A DNA stretch of 49,296 nucleotides from an uncultured beta proteobacterium (lineage in GTDB: Bacteria > Pseudomonadota > Gammaproteobacteria > Burkholderiales > SG8-41), in NCBI GenBank assembly GCA_902825845.1, contig CADECM010000018.1, forward strand, positions 1-49,296, written 5' to 3'. This document shows positions 24,187 to 34,193 of this stretch, in pieces. Each line of letters begins with the position of its first letter. The stretch's first letter is position 1. A program made the position numbers and the translations under genes. The notes beneath the pieces were generated by a model. That model was not told where the DNA came from and did no database searches. It saw nothing but the letters and a program-made list of their open reading frames with translations.

Positions 24187-24930
24187 ATGTTGAAATTCGT
24201 TGTAGCGCTGGTTACGGTGTGGACGATGCTCGGTGCGCCGGCGTTCAGCGCCGCAGCAACTGCAGATCGCACCGTCAGGGATGTCCAGTTTGCCAAGGGT
24301 GGTACTACGGCTGTGCTGAAAGGCACCATCACGGGCTACAACTCTATGGATTACCGCCTGCGGGCCGGTGCGGGACAAATACTGCAGGTGAGCATGCACG
24401 GCAGCAACGGTGCCAACTATTTTAATGTGCTGCCGCCGGATTCCCAGGACGCCGCCATGTTTGTAAGCGGCGCCGGCAAGCGCGTATTCGACAGCCTGTT
24501 GCCGGCTGACGGCACCTACACGCTGCGCGTCTATCTCATGCGTTCAGCGGCACGGCGGGGCGAAAGCAGCCACTTCACGCTTTCAGTTTCAATCAACGGC
24601 ATGCCGCTTTTACCGTTGTCGCCGCGAACGGATGCGCTGATTCCCGGCACACCTTTTCACGCGCAAACCACGGTGACGTGTGAGCCCGCCTACTCAAAGC
24701 AGCGGAATTGCGAGGCGCTGGTTACCCGGCGCGGCACCGATGGCACTGCGACTGTAGAATTGCGCTGGGACAAGGGTCAGAAGCGCCGAATCCTGTTCGT
24801 GAAGGGCAGACCCGAAGTGGCCGACGTGCCGCAACCCTTCACGTTTACCCGGGACGCCAAGGGATATGTCGTCAACTTCGGCGGTGAAGAACGCTTTGAA
24901 ATTCCGGAAGCACTGGTGTTTGGCGGGTGA
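24187..24930 (+). CDS. Periplasmic PliG-like (g-type lysozyme inhibitor-like) protein
   Basis: A 247-residue exported protein (signal peptide MLKFVVALVTVWTMLGAPAFSAA). Residues ~28-135 read VRDVQFAKGGTTAVLKGTI, GYNSMDYRLRAGAGQILQVS, NYFNVLPP and DGTYTLRVYLMRSAAR. This is the pattern of PliG, the periplasmic inhibitor of goose-type lysozyme. A C-terminal half of ~100 residues with two Cys (VTCEPAYSKQRNCEAL) is not part of classical PliG. The ATG is set by GGGAGG eight bases before it. With the META lipoprotein upstream, this looks like a small envelope-defence pair. Confidence 0.68.
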   Translation: MLKFVVALVTVWTMLGAPAFSAAATADRTVRDVQFAKGGTTAVLKGTITGYNSMDYRLRAGAGQILQVSMHGSNGANYFNVLPPDSQDAAMFVSGAGKRVFDSLLPADGTYTLRVYLMRSAARRGESSHFTLSVSINGMPLLPLSPRTDALIPGTPFHAQTTVTCEPAYSKQRNCEALVTRRGTDGTATVELRWDKGQKRRILFVKGRPEVADVPQPFTFTRDAKGYVVNFGGEERFEIPEALVFGG

Positions 24931-24975
24931 AGCGCAGGGTGCGCTTCGTTGTGGCCGCCATCTCAAGATCCCTTG

Positions 24976-25004
24976 TAAATATTGTTTATAATCATATACT
25001 TATG
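24976..25004 (+). promoter_or_regulatory. AT-rich motif copy C (IHF-like, touching a start codon)
   Basis: Core AATCATATACTTA (24990-25002), one mismatch to WATCARNNNNTTR, after an AT tract with ATTGTTTATA. The Bug gene's ATG at 25002 overlaps its last base, so this copy cannot be a normally spaced promoter for that start. Confidence 0.38.
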
Positions 25005-26000
25005 AATAACTCGTCGATCCGGAACATGCCCTTGCCGCTGCTGCTTGCGGCAGCCTGCGGGCAAGCCGTGTCGCCCGCGCAAGGCGCTGTCGATACGGCA
25101 AGCGGATATCCGTCGCGGCCGGTTCGCATCGTCATCGGTTTCACGCCCGGCGGACAGCCGGACATCGTTGCGCGCATGATCGCGCCCAGGCTGGGTGAAG
25201 CGCTGGGCCAGCAGATTGTGATCGACAACCGTCCCGGCGCCGGTGGCACGCTCGGAACCAAGATCGTGGTGGACGCTGCGCCGGACGGGCACACGCTGCT
25301 CGTCTCATCATCGTCGCATGCGATTGCACCGGTGATTTACGCCAAACTGCCGTACGATCCGCTGAAGGACCTCGCGGGTATCACCACCCATTACACCGCG
25401 GCGTATGTGCTGGTCGCCTCGCCACCCCTCAACGTCAAATCCGTAGCGGAGCTGGTGGCACTGGCCAAGGCCAGTCCGGGCAAGATCAATTATTCGTCGG
25501 CGGGCACGGGTAGCGGCACGCATTTCGCCGCCGAAGTTTTCAAGCAGGCAACGCACATCGATGCAGTGCACATCCCGTACAAGGGCATTCCGGAAGCGCT
25601 GACCGATGTCGTCGCCGGACGGGTGCAGTTCACCATAGCGCCGCTGGGCTCCTCGCTGAGCATGATCCGGGAAGGCCGGCTGCGCAGCATCGCCGTGACG
25701 TCATTGAAACGACTGGCGGTGCATCCCGCCGTGCCGACCGTTGCGGAATCGGGCTATCCCGGATTCCACTGGAACGCGTGGAGCGCCGTGTTCGCGCCGG
25801 CAAAAACCCGGCGCGCCACTATCGACAAGCTCAATCGTGAAATCGTGCGCCAGCTCGATGATGCGGACATCCGGCAACGCATGACCGCTCTGGGCATCGA
25901 GGCGGCGCCTGTCACGCCGGCACAAACCGACCAGTTTGTGGCGTCACAAATCGCGCTGGTGAAGCAGTTGGCGCACAAGGCGGGAATTCAGGCGCGATAG
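25002..26000 (+). CDS. Bug-family (TctC-like) periplasmic solute-binding protein
   Basis: A 332-residue protein. ATG 25002 gives MNNSSIRNMPLPLLLAAACG and a leader ending near SPAQGAV; ATG 25026 would shorten it by eight residues and leave a weaker basic start. Mature segments: RPVRIVIGFTPGGQPD, IDNRPGAGGTLGTK, YSSAGTGSGTHFAAE and IPYKGIPEALTDVVAGRVQ. The pattern is ordinary for Bug. It follows the META and PliG-like genes on the same strand but need not share their function. It converges on another Bug gene 15 bases beyond its stop. Confidence 0.91.
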   Translation: MNNSSIRNMPLPLLLAAACGQAVSPAQGAVDTASGYPSRPVRIVIGFTPGGQPDIVARMIAPRLGEALGQQIVIDNRPGAGGTLGTKIVVDAAPDGHTLLVSSSSHAIAPVIYAKLPYDPLKDLAGITTHYTAAYVLVASPPLNVKSVAELVALAKASPGKINYSSAGTGSGTHFAAEVFKQATHIDAVHIPYKGIPEALTDVVAGRVQFTIAPLGSSLSMIREGRLRSIAVTSLKRLAVHPAVPTVAESGYPGFHWNAWSAVFAPAKTRRATIDKLNREIVRQLDDADIRQRMTALGIEAAPVTPAQTDQFVASQIALVKQLAHKAGIQAR

Positions 26001-26011
26001 CGAATCGCGCC
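25991..26011 (+). terminator. Hairpin over a Bug stop codon, likely terminator
   Basis: Perfect 8-base stem GGCGCGAT (25991-25998) with ATCGCGCC (26004-26011), loop AGCGA, followed by GTTGTT. It lies between two convergent Bug genes 15 bases apart and would stop transcription from the left one. The T run is weak. Confidence 0.5.
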
Positions 26012-26015
26012 GTTG

Positions 26016-26993
26016 TTACTTGTTCGCGCGCAGCCCCGCGGCCTTGATAATCGGCCACCATTTGTCGATTTCGGCCTTGTGGTGCCGGGACAGCGCCTGC
26101 TGACTCAATCCTTCGCCCGCGGGAATATCCTGCCCCAGATCAGCAAAGCGCTTGCGCACGTTGGAATCCTTCATCGCCTCCACCAGCGCCGCATTGAGCT
26201 TCATATTGGTGTCCTTCGGCGTGCCCCGCGGCACCCACAGCGCGTGCCACACCGAGGTGTAAAGCCCGGGCATGCCCGCCTCATCGGCGGTGGGAATATC
26301 CGGGGCGGCGGACTGGCGTTTCGCGGCGGTCACCATGTAGCCGCGGATTTTTCCCGGCCGCAACTGCGGCACCGCGCTCGCCACTTGCGTGACATACACA
26401 TTGACTTCACCGCCCAGCAACGCCGCCATCGCCGGCGCGCCGCCGCGATAGGCGATATATTCGGTTTTCATGCCGAGGCGGTTCATGAAGTAGATCCCCG
26501 ACATGTGCGACGCGCCACCAATGCCGCCGGTGCCGAATTTGAGCTTGTCCGGATTGCCCTTGATCCATGTCACCAGTTCTTTCAGGTTTTTCGCGGGAAC
26601 GGCGTTGTTCGACACCACCACCTGCGGGTTGTCGGCGAACATGCCTACCGGCTCGAAATCCTTCAGCAGATCGTAGTTAAGATCATAGTAAGCGCCGTTC
26701 ACCACATGCGTGCCCCAGTGGCCGACGCTTACCGTGTAGCCATCGGGCGCGGCGCGCGCCACGCGGCCGACACCGATCGTGCCGCCGGCGCCGGTGACGT
26801 TATCCACGACCACCGTCTGTCCGAGGAAGCGCCGCATCGGCTCGCTGATGATGCGCGCCAGCGTATCCGTGGGCCCGCCGGCCGAAAACGGCACCACGAT
26901 CGAAATCGATTTTGTGGGCCAGGGCTGCGCCACGCTGATGGAACTGAAACCACAGGCTACCGCACAGATACCCACCATAAACTGCACTTTCAT
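26016..26993 (-). CDS. Bug-family (TctC-like) periplasmic solute-binding protein
   Basis: A 325-residue protein from ATG 26993, with GAGGAGA upstream. The signal peptide is MKVQFMVGICAVACGFSSISVAQ. Mature segments: KSISIVVPFSAGGPTD, VDNVTGAGGTIGVGR, IAYRGGAPAMAALLGGEVN and MPGLYTSVWHALWVPRGTP. It lies 113 bases behind another Bug gene on the same strand and may share its transcript. The two are only distantly alike, so this is not a recent duplication. Confidence 0.92.
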   Translation of the reverse strand: MKVQFMVGICAVACGFSSISVAQPWPTKSISIVVPFSAGGPTDTLARIISEPMRRFLGQTVVVDNVTGAGGTIGVGRVARAAPDGYTVSVGHWGTHVVNGAYYDLNYDLLKDFEPVGMFADNPQVVVSNNAVPAKNLKELVTWIKGNPDKLKFGTGGIGGASHMSGIYFMNRLGMKTEYIAYRGGAPAMAALLGGEVNVYVTQVASAVPQLRPGKIRGYMVTAAKRQSAAPDIPTADEAGMPGLYTSVWHALWVPRGTPKDTNMKLNAALVEAMKDSNVRKRFADLGQDIPAGEGLSQQALSRHHKAEIDKWWPIIKAAGLRANK

Positions 26994-27106
26994 ATCGATC
27001 TCCTCAACGATTGATGGTGCAACGCAAATGCGATCGGCCGGCCAAACAGTGACGGCCTGGTCCTCGCACAGACACAGAATAACGGTATTGCGCAGCGGCG
27101 CGTTGA

Positions 27107-28099
27107 CTATTTCACGTCTATCCCGCGCTCCTGTACCACGCGCCGCCATTTGGCGATTTCCCCGCTGACGTGGCGCGTCATGTCTTCCGGCGTGCCGGGC
27201 TTCATGTCGCCGCCGGCGTCGGTAAACAGCTTGATCACGTCAGTGCCGCCCATAATCGCGTTCAACTCGCGATTGAGTCGGGCAATGACGGGTTTGGGCG
27301 TGCCCGCGGTGGCGCCGATGCCGGTGAAGGACGTCACGTCAAAGCCGGGCAACACCTGCGATACCGGCGGCAATTCGGGCATGCGCGGCGAGACGTCCAT
27401 GGAGGTGATCGCCATCGCGCGGATGCGCCTGGCACGCAAGTGCGGCGTGGCGCCGGTCAGCGTCATGAACATGAGGTCCAGCCGGCCGCCGATCATGTCC
27501 GACAGTGGTTCCGAACTGCCTTTGTACGGTACGTGCAGCATGGTGCTGCCTGCCATCGAATCGAACAGCTCGGCGGCCAGATGAAATACCGAACCCACGC
27601 CCACGGAACCGTATTTCACTTTGCCGGGGCTCTTCCTCGCCAGCACGGCCAGTTCGGCAACCGTGCGCGGGGCAAAATCGTTGCGCACGACCAACACCAT
27701 CGGATAGGTGACGATAAGCGTGATCCAGTTGAAATCCTTCAGCGGATCATAGGGCGTCTTCACTGTCGCCGCATTGGCCGTGAAGGCGCCGCTGATAAAC
27801 AGCAGCGTATGGCCGTCAGGCGTCGCCCTGGCGACGTAACTGGCGCCGATCGCGCCACCTGCGCCTGGACGGTTTTCCACGATGAAGTTCTGCCCCAGTC
27901 GCGCGGACAGGCGGGGCGCCAGCACGCGTGCCAGAAAATCCGAACTGCCGCCGGCAGGAAACCCCGACACGATGCGCACCGGACGCAGCGGGTAGTCCCG
28001 CACGGCGTCAGCCGCATGGGCTGCCAGCGGCATGAGCGCCAGCAGCGAACACAGTCTGTGTACCCGCCTGTACGCGTTGCGCAATATCGCCTGCCGCAT
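27107..28099 (-). CDS. Bug-family (TctC-like) periplasmic solute-binding protein
   Basis: A 330-residue protein from ATG 28099. Signal peptide MRQAILRNAYRRVHRLCSLL with a core and cleavage near AAHAAD. Mature motifs: RPVRIVSGFPAGGSSD, VENRPGAGGAIGAS, YGSVGVGSVFHLAAELFDS and VPYKGSSEPLSDMIGGRLD. It sits between metK and the other minus-strand Bug gene. The metK gene ends 55 bases upstream of its start, so some read-through from metK is likely. Confidence 0.92.
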   Translation of the reverse strand: MRQAILRNAYRRVHRLCSLLALMPLAAHAADAVRDYPLRPVRIVSGFPAGGSSDFLARVLAPRLSARLGQNFIVENRPGAGGAIGASYVARATPDGHTLLFISGAFTANAATVKTPYDPLKDFNWITLIVTYPMVLVVRNDFAPRTVAELAVLARKSPGKVKYGSVGVGSVFHLAAELFDSMAGSTMLHVPYKGSSEPLSDMIGGRLDLMFMTLTGATPHLRARRIRAMAITSMDVSPRMPELPPVSQVLPGFDVTSFTGIGATAGTPKPVIARLNRELNAIMGGTDVIKLFTDAGGDMKPGTPEDMTRHVSGEIAKWRRVVQERGIDVK

Positions 28100-28154
28100 T
28101 CAGCGTCCGGCAATGGGCATTGCGATCGGGCCAGGCCTGACGCCGTCCGGCGGG

Positions 28155-29318
<1,164 letters not shown>

Positions 29319-29393
29319 GGGATGGGGATGGTTTCGTGAGTTTAGGAAAAACGCATAGAATACCATGAAGTTATTGATGCTTTGAGACAAACA

Positions 29394-30254
29394 ATGCTTC
29401 GCACGTTGCTGCGTCTGGCCGCGCGCCTGCCGCTGTCCGGCCTGCACGGCATCGGCGCTGCGCTGGGGTGGCTGGTTTACCTCTGTTCACCAACGTATGC
29501 CTTGCGCCTGCGCGAGAATCTGCAGTCAAGCGGCATTGCTCCCGCGGGCGGCGCTACGCGTTTGCAGCGTCAGGTGGCGGCCGAAACCGGCAAGGGCGCG
29601 GTGGAACTGGCCGCACTGTGGTTCGCGCCCGACGCCGCGCTACGGCGCTGGGCGCATTGCGATTCCTGGCCGGTGGTGGAACAGTCCCGCAAACCGGGAC
29701 AGGGCATCATTTTTCTGACGCCGCACCTGGGTGGATTCGAAATCTGCGCGCAGTATATTTCGCAACGCATGCCGATTACCGTGCTGTATCGCCCGCCCAA
29801 ACTGCGCTGGCTGGAACCGCTGATGATCGAAGGCCGCAGCCGCTGGCAAACCCGGGTTGCGCCGGCCAATCTGCGCGGCGTGCGGCTGTTCATCAAGGCA
29901 CTGCGCAACGGCGAAGCGGTGGGCTTGCTGCCCGATCAGACGCCCGGCATGGGTGAAGGCGCGTGGGCCGATTTCTTCGGCCGCCCCGCCTACACCATGA
30001 CGCTGGTGAGCCGGCTGCAGCAATCGACCCATGCCCTGCTGGTGATGGTGCATGCGCAGCGCCTGCCGTATGGACGGGGCTATCAATTGATTTTTGAGGT
30101 CCTGCCGGCCGCGGGCTTCGACGAGCGCGCGCTCAACCACGCGGTGGAGTCCGTGGTGCGGCGCTGCCCGGCGCAATATCTGTGGGGCTACAACCGCTAC
30201 AAAGTGCCCGCCGGTGCCGTGCCGCCTCCAGTAGCCGGAAGCGCCGCCTCATGA
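29394..30254 (+). CDS. LpxL/HtrB-family lipid A acyltransferase, first copy
   Basis: A 286-residue membrane-associated acyltransferase with an N-terminal hydrophobic helix and the catalytic HX4E motif in TPHLGGFEI, as in LpxL. Family members add a secondary acyl chain to lipid A on the inner membrane. ATG 29394 is used; an in-frame TTG at 29382 is a less likely start. It is divergent from metK and overlaps the next acyltransferase gene by four bases (ATGA). Which of the two does LpxL-like and which LpxM-like work cannot be told from sequence alone. Confidence 0.92.
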   Translation: MLRTLLRLAARLPLSGLHGIGAALGWLVYLCSPTYALRLRENLQSSGIAPAGGATRLQRQVAAETGKGAVELAALWFAPDAALRRWAHCDSWPVVEQSRKPGQGIIFLTPHLGGFEICAQYISQRMPITVLYRPPKLRWLEPLMIEGRSRWQTRVAPANLRGVRLFIKALRNGEAVGLLPDQTPGMGEGAWADFFGRPAYTMTLVSRLQQSTHALLVMVHAQRLPYGRGYQLIFEVLPAAGFDERALNHAVESVVRRCPAQYLWGYNRYKVPAGAVPPPVAGSAAS

Positions 30255-31120
30255 CGCGACTGGGACTGTTGGTGGTATGGCTGCTGCATCTGCTGCCGCT
30301 GGCGCTGCTCGCGCCGCTCGGACGCGGGGTCGGCCTGTTGCTCTATCCGCTGGCGCGCGAGCGACGCCATGTGACGCTGACCAATTTGCGCCTGTGTTTT
30401 CCGCAGTGGAGCGAGGCGGAGCGCAAGCACGTTGCGCGCCGCCATTTTCAGGCGGTGGCGCGCGCCTTTCTGGAACACGGCATTTTGTGGTGGTCGTCGC
30501 GCGAACGCATACAAACGTTGGTACGCGTCGAGGGACTGGAACACTGGCAGGCGGTGGCCGGCAAGCCGGTGATCTGGCTGGCACCGCATTTTGTAGGACT
30601 CGACATGGGCGGCACGCGCATCATTTCCGAGTGGAAAGGTGTGTCGGTTTACAGCAGGCAAAAGAATCCGGTGTTTGACCGTGTGCTGCTGCGCGGCCGC
30701 ACACGCTTTGTGACGCCGGTGTTGTTTTCGCGGCAGGACGGCATTCGGCCGGTGGTGAAAGCCATGCGCACGGGTTTGCCGCTGTATTACCTGCCCGACA
30801 TGGATTTCGGTCCGCGCGACGCGGTGTTCGTGCCGTTTTTCGACGTGCCCGCGGCAACCATCACCGGCCTCGCGCGCATGGCGCGGCTGGCGCGCGCGGT
30901 GGTGGTGCCCGCGGTGACGCGGCAGCTGCCGGGGGCGCGAGGTTATGTGCTGCAGTTCTATCCGGCATGGGAGAATTATCCGACCGACGACGTGCAGGCC
31001 GATACGCGGCGCATGAACGCGTTTATCGAGGACAGGGTGCGCGAAACGCCGGAACAGTACTACTGGCTGCATAAACGCTTCAAGACCCGCCCGCCGGGGG
31101 AGGCAAGTCCTTATGGTTAA
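30251..31120 (+). CDS. LpxL/LpxM-family lipid A acyltransferase, second copy
   Basis: A 289-residue acyltransferase with an N-terminal membrane helix (LLVVWLLHLLPLALLAPL) and HX4D in LAPHFVGLDMGG. Conserved SRQKNPVFDRVLLRGR and YLPDMDFGPRDAVFVPFF match lipid A lauroyl/myristoyl transferases closely. It is translationally coupled to the first copy by an ATGA overlap and its end overlaps the GNAT gene by eight bases. Tandem acyltransferases next to metK and dapF are usual in betaproteobacteria. Confidence 0.94.
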   Translation: MTRLGLLVVWLLHLLPLALLAPLGRGVGLLLYPLARERRHVTLTNLRLCFPQWSEAERKHVARRHFQAVARAFLEHGILWWSSRERIQTLVRVEGLEHWQAVAGKPVIWLAPHFVGLDMGGTRIISEWKGVSVYSRQKNPVFDRVLLRGRTRFVTPVLFSRQDGIRPVVKAMRTGLPLYYLPDMDFGPRDAVFVPFFDVPAATITGLARMARLARAVVVPAVTRQLPGARGYVLQFYPAWENYPTDDVQADTRRMNAFIEDRVRETPEQYYWLHKRFKTRPPGEASPYG

Positions 31121-31634
31121 CAAGGTTGATGGGGTTGAAATTCGCGCACTGCAAGAAGACGAAATCGCCGAACTGGGTGCGCTCGCGCGCGACATCTGGC
31201 GCGCGCATTATCCAGGCATTATCAGCGCGGCACAGATAGAATACATGCTCAATGAGCGCTACGATGAAGCAGTGATTCGCGCGGAACTTCAGCGGCAGGA
31301 TGTGTGGTGGGATGTATTGCTGCTCGACGGCAAAATGCGCGGCTTTACCGCCTATTTCTGGACGGATACGCCCGCGACCATCAAGATCGACAAACTCTAT
31401 CTGCATGCGGCCACGCAGCGCCTGGGGTATGGCGGCAGGCTGGTGGATCATGTGGCGCGCCGCATGGCGGACGCGGGCTGCAAGCGCCTGACCCTCGCGG
31501 TCAACCGCAACAACACATCCGCGATTGCGGCGTATCTCAAAAACGGTTTTCAGATTGCCGAGACCTCGCTCAAGCAGATCGGCGGCGGATTCTGGATGGA
31601 TGATTACATCATGGTCAAGAGCGTAAATCCGTGA
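31113..31634 (+). CDS. GNAT-family N-acetyltransferase
   Basis: A 173-residue protein with the GNAT fold: [23 protein letters not shown] carries the acetyl-CoA pyrophosphate loop (Q-R-x-G-Y-G), followed by [19 protein letters not shown]. It transfers an acetyl group from acetyl-CoA to an amine of an unknown small molecule or protein. It starts inside the end of the second acyltransferase gene and is followed 31 bases later by dapF. It is therefore an insertion of unknown role in the conserved core operon. Confidence 0.92.
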   Translation: MVNKVDGVEIRALQEDEIAELGALARDIWRAHYPGIISAAQIEYMLNERYDEAVIRAELQRQDVWWDVLLLDGKMRGFTAYFWTDTPATIKIDKLYLHAATQRLGYGGRLVDHVARRMADAGCKRLTLAVNRNNTSAIAAYLKNGFQIAETSLKQIGGGFWMDDYIMVKSVNP

Positions 31635-31665
31635 ACGGCAAAACCACGGCGCGCGGGTGCCGCAT

Positions 31666-32496
31666 ATGCGCCTGAAATTCACCAAGATGCAGGGGCTGGG
31701 CAACGACTTTGTGGTGATTGATGCCACCGCCGCGCCGATCGAACTGACATCCGGCCAGTTGCGCGCTCTTTCCGACCGGCATTTCGGCATTGGCTGCGAT
31801 CAACTGCTACTGGTGGAACAGCCGCGCGCGCCCGACACCGACTTTTACTACCGCATTTTCAACGCCGACGGCGGCGAGGTGGAGCAATGCGGCAATGGCG
31901 CGCGCTGCTTTGTGCGCTTTGTCCACGACAAGGGCCTCACGCACAAAAAGCAGATCCGCGTCGGCACGCTAGGCGGCGTGATCACGCCCACACTGGAAGC
32001 CGACGGCGAGGTGACGGTGGATATGGGCGTGCCCGTGTTCGAACCGGCACGCATACCCTTCGACGCGCCGCAGCGGGCGCCGCTCTACGAGCTGGCGGCA
32101 AATAAAAAATTGTTTAAAATCAATGTGTTATCCATGGGTAACCCGCACGCCGTGCAGGTGGTCGAGGATGTGGATCACGCGCCGGTGGCGAGCGACGGCC
32201 CAGCCATCGAATCACATCCACGCTTTGCGCGGCGGGTCAACGCGGGCTTTATGCAAGTGCTGAATCGCGGGCACATCAAGCTGCGCGTTTACGAACGCGG
32301 CGCCGGCGAAACCCTGGCCTGCGGCAGCGGCGCTTGCGCTGCCGTGGTCGCAGGCGTACAACGCGGATTGCTCGACGCGCGCGTGCGCGTCACCACGCGT
32401 GGCGGTGACCTTAACATTGTGTGGGCAGGCGAAGGCAAGGCGGTGCTGATGACCGGGCCTGCCGTCACCGTGTTTGAGGGGGAAGTAGAGATTTAA
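31666..32496 (+). CDS. dapF: Diaminopimelate epimerase
   Basis: A 276-residue enzyme converting LL- to meso-diaminopimelate for lysine and peptidoglycan. The start is ATG 31666 ([15 protein letters not shown]). The two catalytic cysteines are seen, Cys75 in EQCGNGARC and the second in [10 protein letters not shown], which act as base and acid. SMGNPHAV is conserved. Just before it, the codons for [10 protein letters not shown] form an AT-rich patch unlike the rest of the gene and carry one copy of the IHF-like motif. DUF484 and xerC follow as in many proteobacteria. Confidence 0.97.
   Translation: MRLKFTKMQGLGNDFVVIDATAAPIELTSGQLRALSDRHFGIGCDQLLLVEQPRAPDTDFYYRIFNADGGEVEQCGNGARCFVRFVHDKGLTHKKQIRVGTLGGVITPTLEADGEVTVDMGVPVFEPARIPFDAPQRAPLYELAANKKLFKINVLSMGNPHAVQVVEDVDHAPVASDGPAIESHPRFARRVNAGFMQVLNRGHIKLRVYERGAGETLACGSGACAAVVAGVQRGLLDARVRVTTRGGDLNIVWAGEGKAVLMTGPAVTVFEGEVEI
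32099..32130 (+). promoter_or_regulatory. AT-rich motif copy G (exact IHF core, inside dapF)
   Basis: Core AATCAATGTGTTA (32118-32130) matches WATCARNNNNTTR exactly, preceded by AAATTGTTTAAA as in copies A and B. It lies in coding sequence, where it encodes [10 protein letters not shown] at a position that is variable in DapF. A role at this site is doubtful, but the likeness to intergenic copies is high. Confidence 0.3.
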
Positions 32497-32514
32497 CGGA
32501 AAGAAAACGAAACC

Positions 32515-33165
32515 ATGAATTCAGAAGACATCGCGCTCTATTTGAAAACCCATCCGGAGTTTTTCGAGGAGCATGCCGACATGATCGCCGGGATCAATAT
32601 CCCGCATCCGCACGGCGGGCGCACCATACCCATCAGCGAGCGCCAGATACTGAGCCTGCGCGAAAAGGGCAAACAGCTGGAAACCAAACTGCGCGAAGTG
32701 ATCCAGTACGGGGAGGAAAATGATCTGGTCAGCCGGAAAATTCACGACCTGTCGCTTGCGCTGCTGCGCGCGCGCGACGCCGGCACCGTGGCACAAGTCG
32801 CGTTAAATCACCTGCGCGAGAATTTTGGCGTGCCGCGGGCGGTGTTGCGCGTATGGCGGGGCGCGGCCGGCGCGGCCGCCGAATTTCAGCCGGTCAGTGA
32901 CGCCACACGCGCGTTCGCGGCCAGCCTTGATGAACCCCGTTGCGGCGCGGAACCCGCGGCAGATACCGCCGCACTGTTCGGCGACGGCGCGCCCGCGCAA
33001 GGCTCCTATGCCTGCGTACCGTTGCGCGATGGCGATGCCTTCGGACTGCTGGTGCTGGCGAGTGACGACCCCAAACGTTACTACGCCGGGATGGGCACCC
33101 TGTACTTGTCGCGGCTGGGCGACCTGATCGGCAGCGCGCTCGCGGCGCATTTGCCGCCATCCTGA
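32515..33165 (+). CDS. DUF484 family protein (GAF-like)
   Basis: A 216-residue protein. The N-terminal helix-rich region starts NSEDIALYLKTHPEFFEEHADMI, the classical DUF484 opening, then a basic RQILSLREKGKQLETKLRE coiled-coil stretch, and a GAF-like C-terminal half ending YLSRLGDLIGSALAAHL. In E. coli the homologue YigA lies in the same dapF-yigA-xerC order. Its job is not known; the fixed context suggests a link with XerC or chromosome processing. It starts 18 bases after dapF. Confidence 0.94.
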   Translation: MNSEDIALYLKTHPEFFEEHADMIAGINIPHPHGGRTIPISERQILSLREKGKQLETKLREVIQYGEENDLVSRKIHDLSLALLRARDAGTVAQVALNHLRENFGVPRAVLRVWRGAAGAAAEFQPVSDATRAFAASLDEPRCGAEPAADTAALFGDGAPAQGSYACVPLRDGDAFGLLVLASDDPKRYYAGMGTLYLSRLGDLIGSALAAHLPPS

Positions 33166-33184
33166 CGCAATCCGGGCAGCGCCG

Positions 33185-34117
33185 ATGACGCAGTCTCAGG
33201 CGCAGCCCGCGGCGGGCGCAGGCAACGCGCAAGCGCTCCTGCACCGCGACGCGTTTCTCGCCCACCTCACGCACGAGCGGCGCCTCGCCGCCAACACCAC
33301 GGCCGGCTATCGTCGCGACATCGACGAACTGATCCGCCTGGCGGAGAGCAGCGGCCTTGACGACCTGCAGGTGCACCAGATTCGGCGCTTTGTGGCGCAA
33401 CTGCACGGGCGCGGTCTGGACGGCCGCTCCATCGCGCGCATGCTGTCGGCGTGGCGCGGGCTGTACCGCTTTCTGGTGCGTGACCGTGGTTTTAAAACCA
33501 ACCCCTGCATGGGCATCCGCGCGCCCAGGGTCGCGCGCCGTCTGCCGCAGGCGCAATCGCCGGACGAGGCGGCACGGCTGATGCATGTGGACGGGGACGG
33601 CATCCTCGCATTGCGCGATAAGGCGATGTTCGAACTGTTTTATTCGTCAGGGTTGCGGCTGTCCGAACTGACCGCACTCGCGCTCGGCGACATTGATGCC
33701 GACGACGCCACCGTGCGCGTCACCGGCAAGGGTGGCAAAACGCGCGTGGTGCCGGTGGGCCGGCCCGCGCTGGCGGCACTGAATGCCTGGCTCACGCAGC
33801 GGACGTTGCTCGCACGCGGCGATGAAACAGCGCTGTTTCTCGGTCAGGGCGGCGCGCGCCTTGGCCCGCGCGCGGTGCAACTGCGCTTCAAGCACTGGGC
33901 GGCGAAACTGGGTCTGGATGCGTCGCTTCACCCGCACATGCTGCGCCATTCGTTCGCGTCGCACGTGCTGCAATCGAGCGGCGACCTGCGCGCAGTGCAG
34001 GAAATGCTGGGCCACGCCAGTATATCGACCACGCAGGTTTACACGCGGCTCGATTTCCAGCACCTGGCGAAGGTGTACGACGCGGCGCACCCGCGCGCGC
34101 GCCGCAGGACGAAATAA
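33185..34117 (+). CDS. xerC: Tyrosine recombinase XerC
   Basis: A 310-residue recombinase that, with XerD, resolves chromosome dimers at dif. The catalytic set is complete: Arg158 (SSGLRLSEL), Lys182 (GKGGKTRV), His251-x-x-Arg254 (HMLRHSF), His277 (LGHASISTTQVYT) and nucleophile Tyr286. The N-terminal SAM-like domain covers ~20-105. Context after DUF484 and length favour XerC over XerD or an integrase. No att-like repeats are seen nearby. Confidence 0.96.
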   Translation: MTQSQAQPAAGAGNAQALLHRDAFLAHLTHERRLAANTTAGYRRDIDELIRLAESSGLDDLQVHQIRRFVAQLHGRGLDGRSIARMLSAWRGLYRFLVRDRGFKTNPCMGIRAPRVARRLPQAQSPDEAARLMHVDGDGILALRDKAMFELFYSSGLRLSELTALALGDIDADDATVRVTGKGGKTRVVPVGRPALAALNAWLTQRTLLARGDETALFLGQGGARLGPRAVQLRFKHWAAKLGLDASLHPHMLRHSFASHVLQSSGDLRAVQEMLGHASISTTQVYTRLDFQHLAKVYDAAHPRARRRTK

Positions 34118-34193
34118 CGCACGCGAAGCGGCACTGGCCTGTGCAGCCCGCCTCGCGTAAACTCATCATCCCATTCCAACCACGGAGATTCTC

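Noticed and set aside
29365..29385. Seven-codon upstream frame (MKLLML) before the first acyltransferase gene
   Set aside because: It could be a leader peptide, but it has no attenuator structure or known family and such frames are expected by chance.
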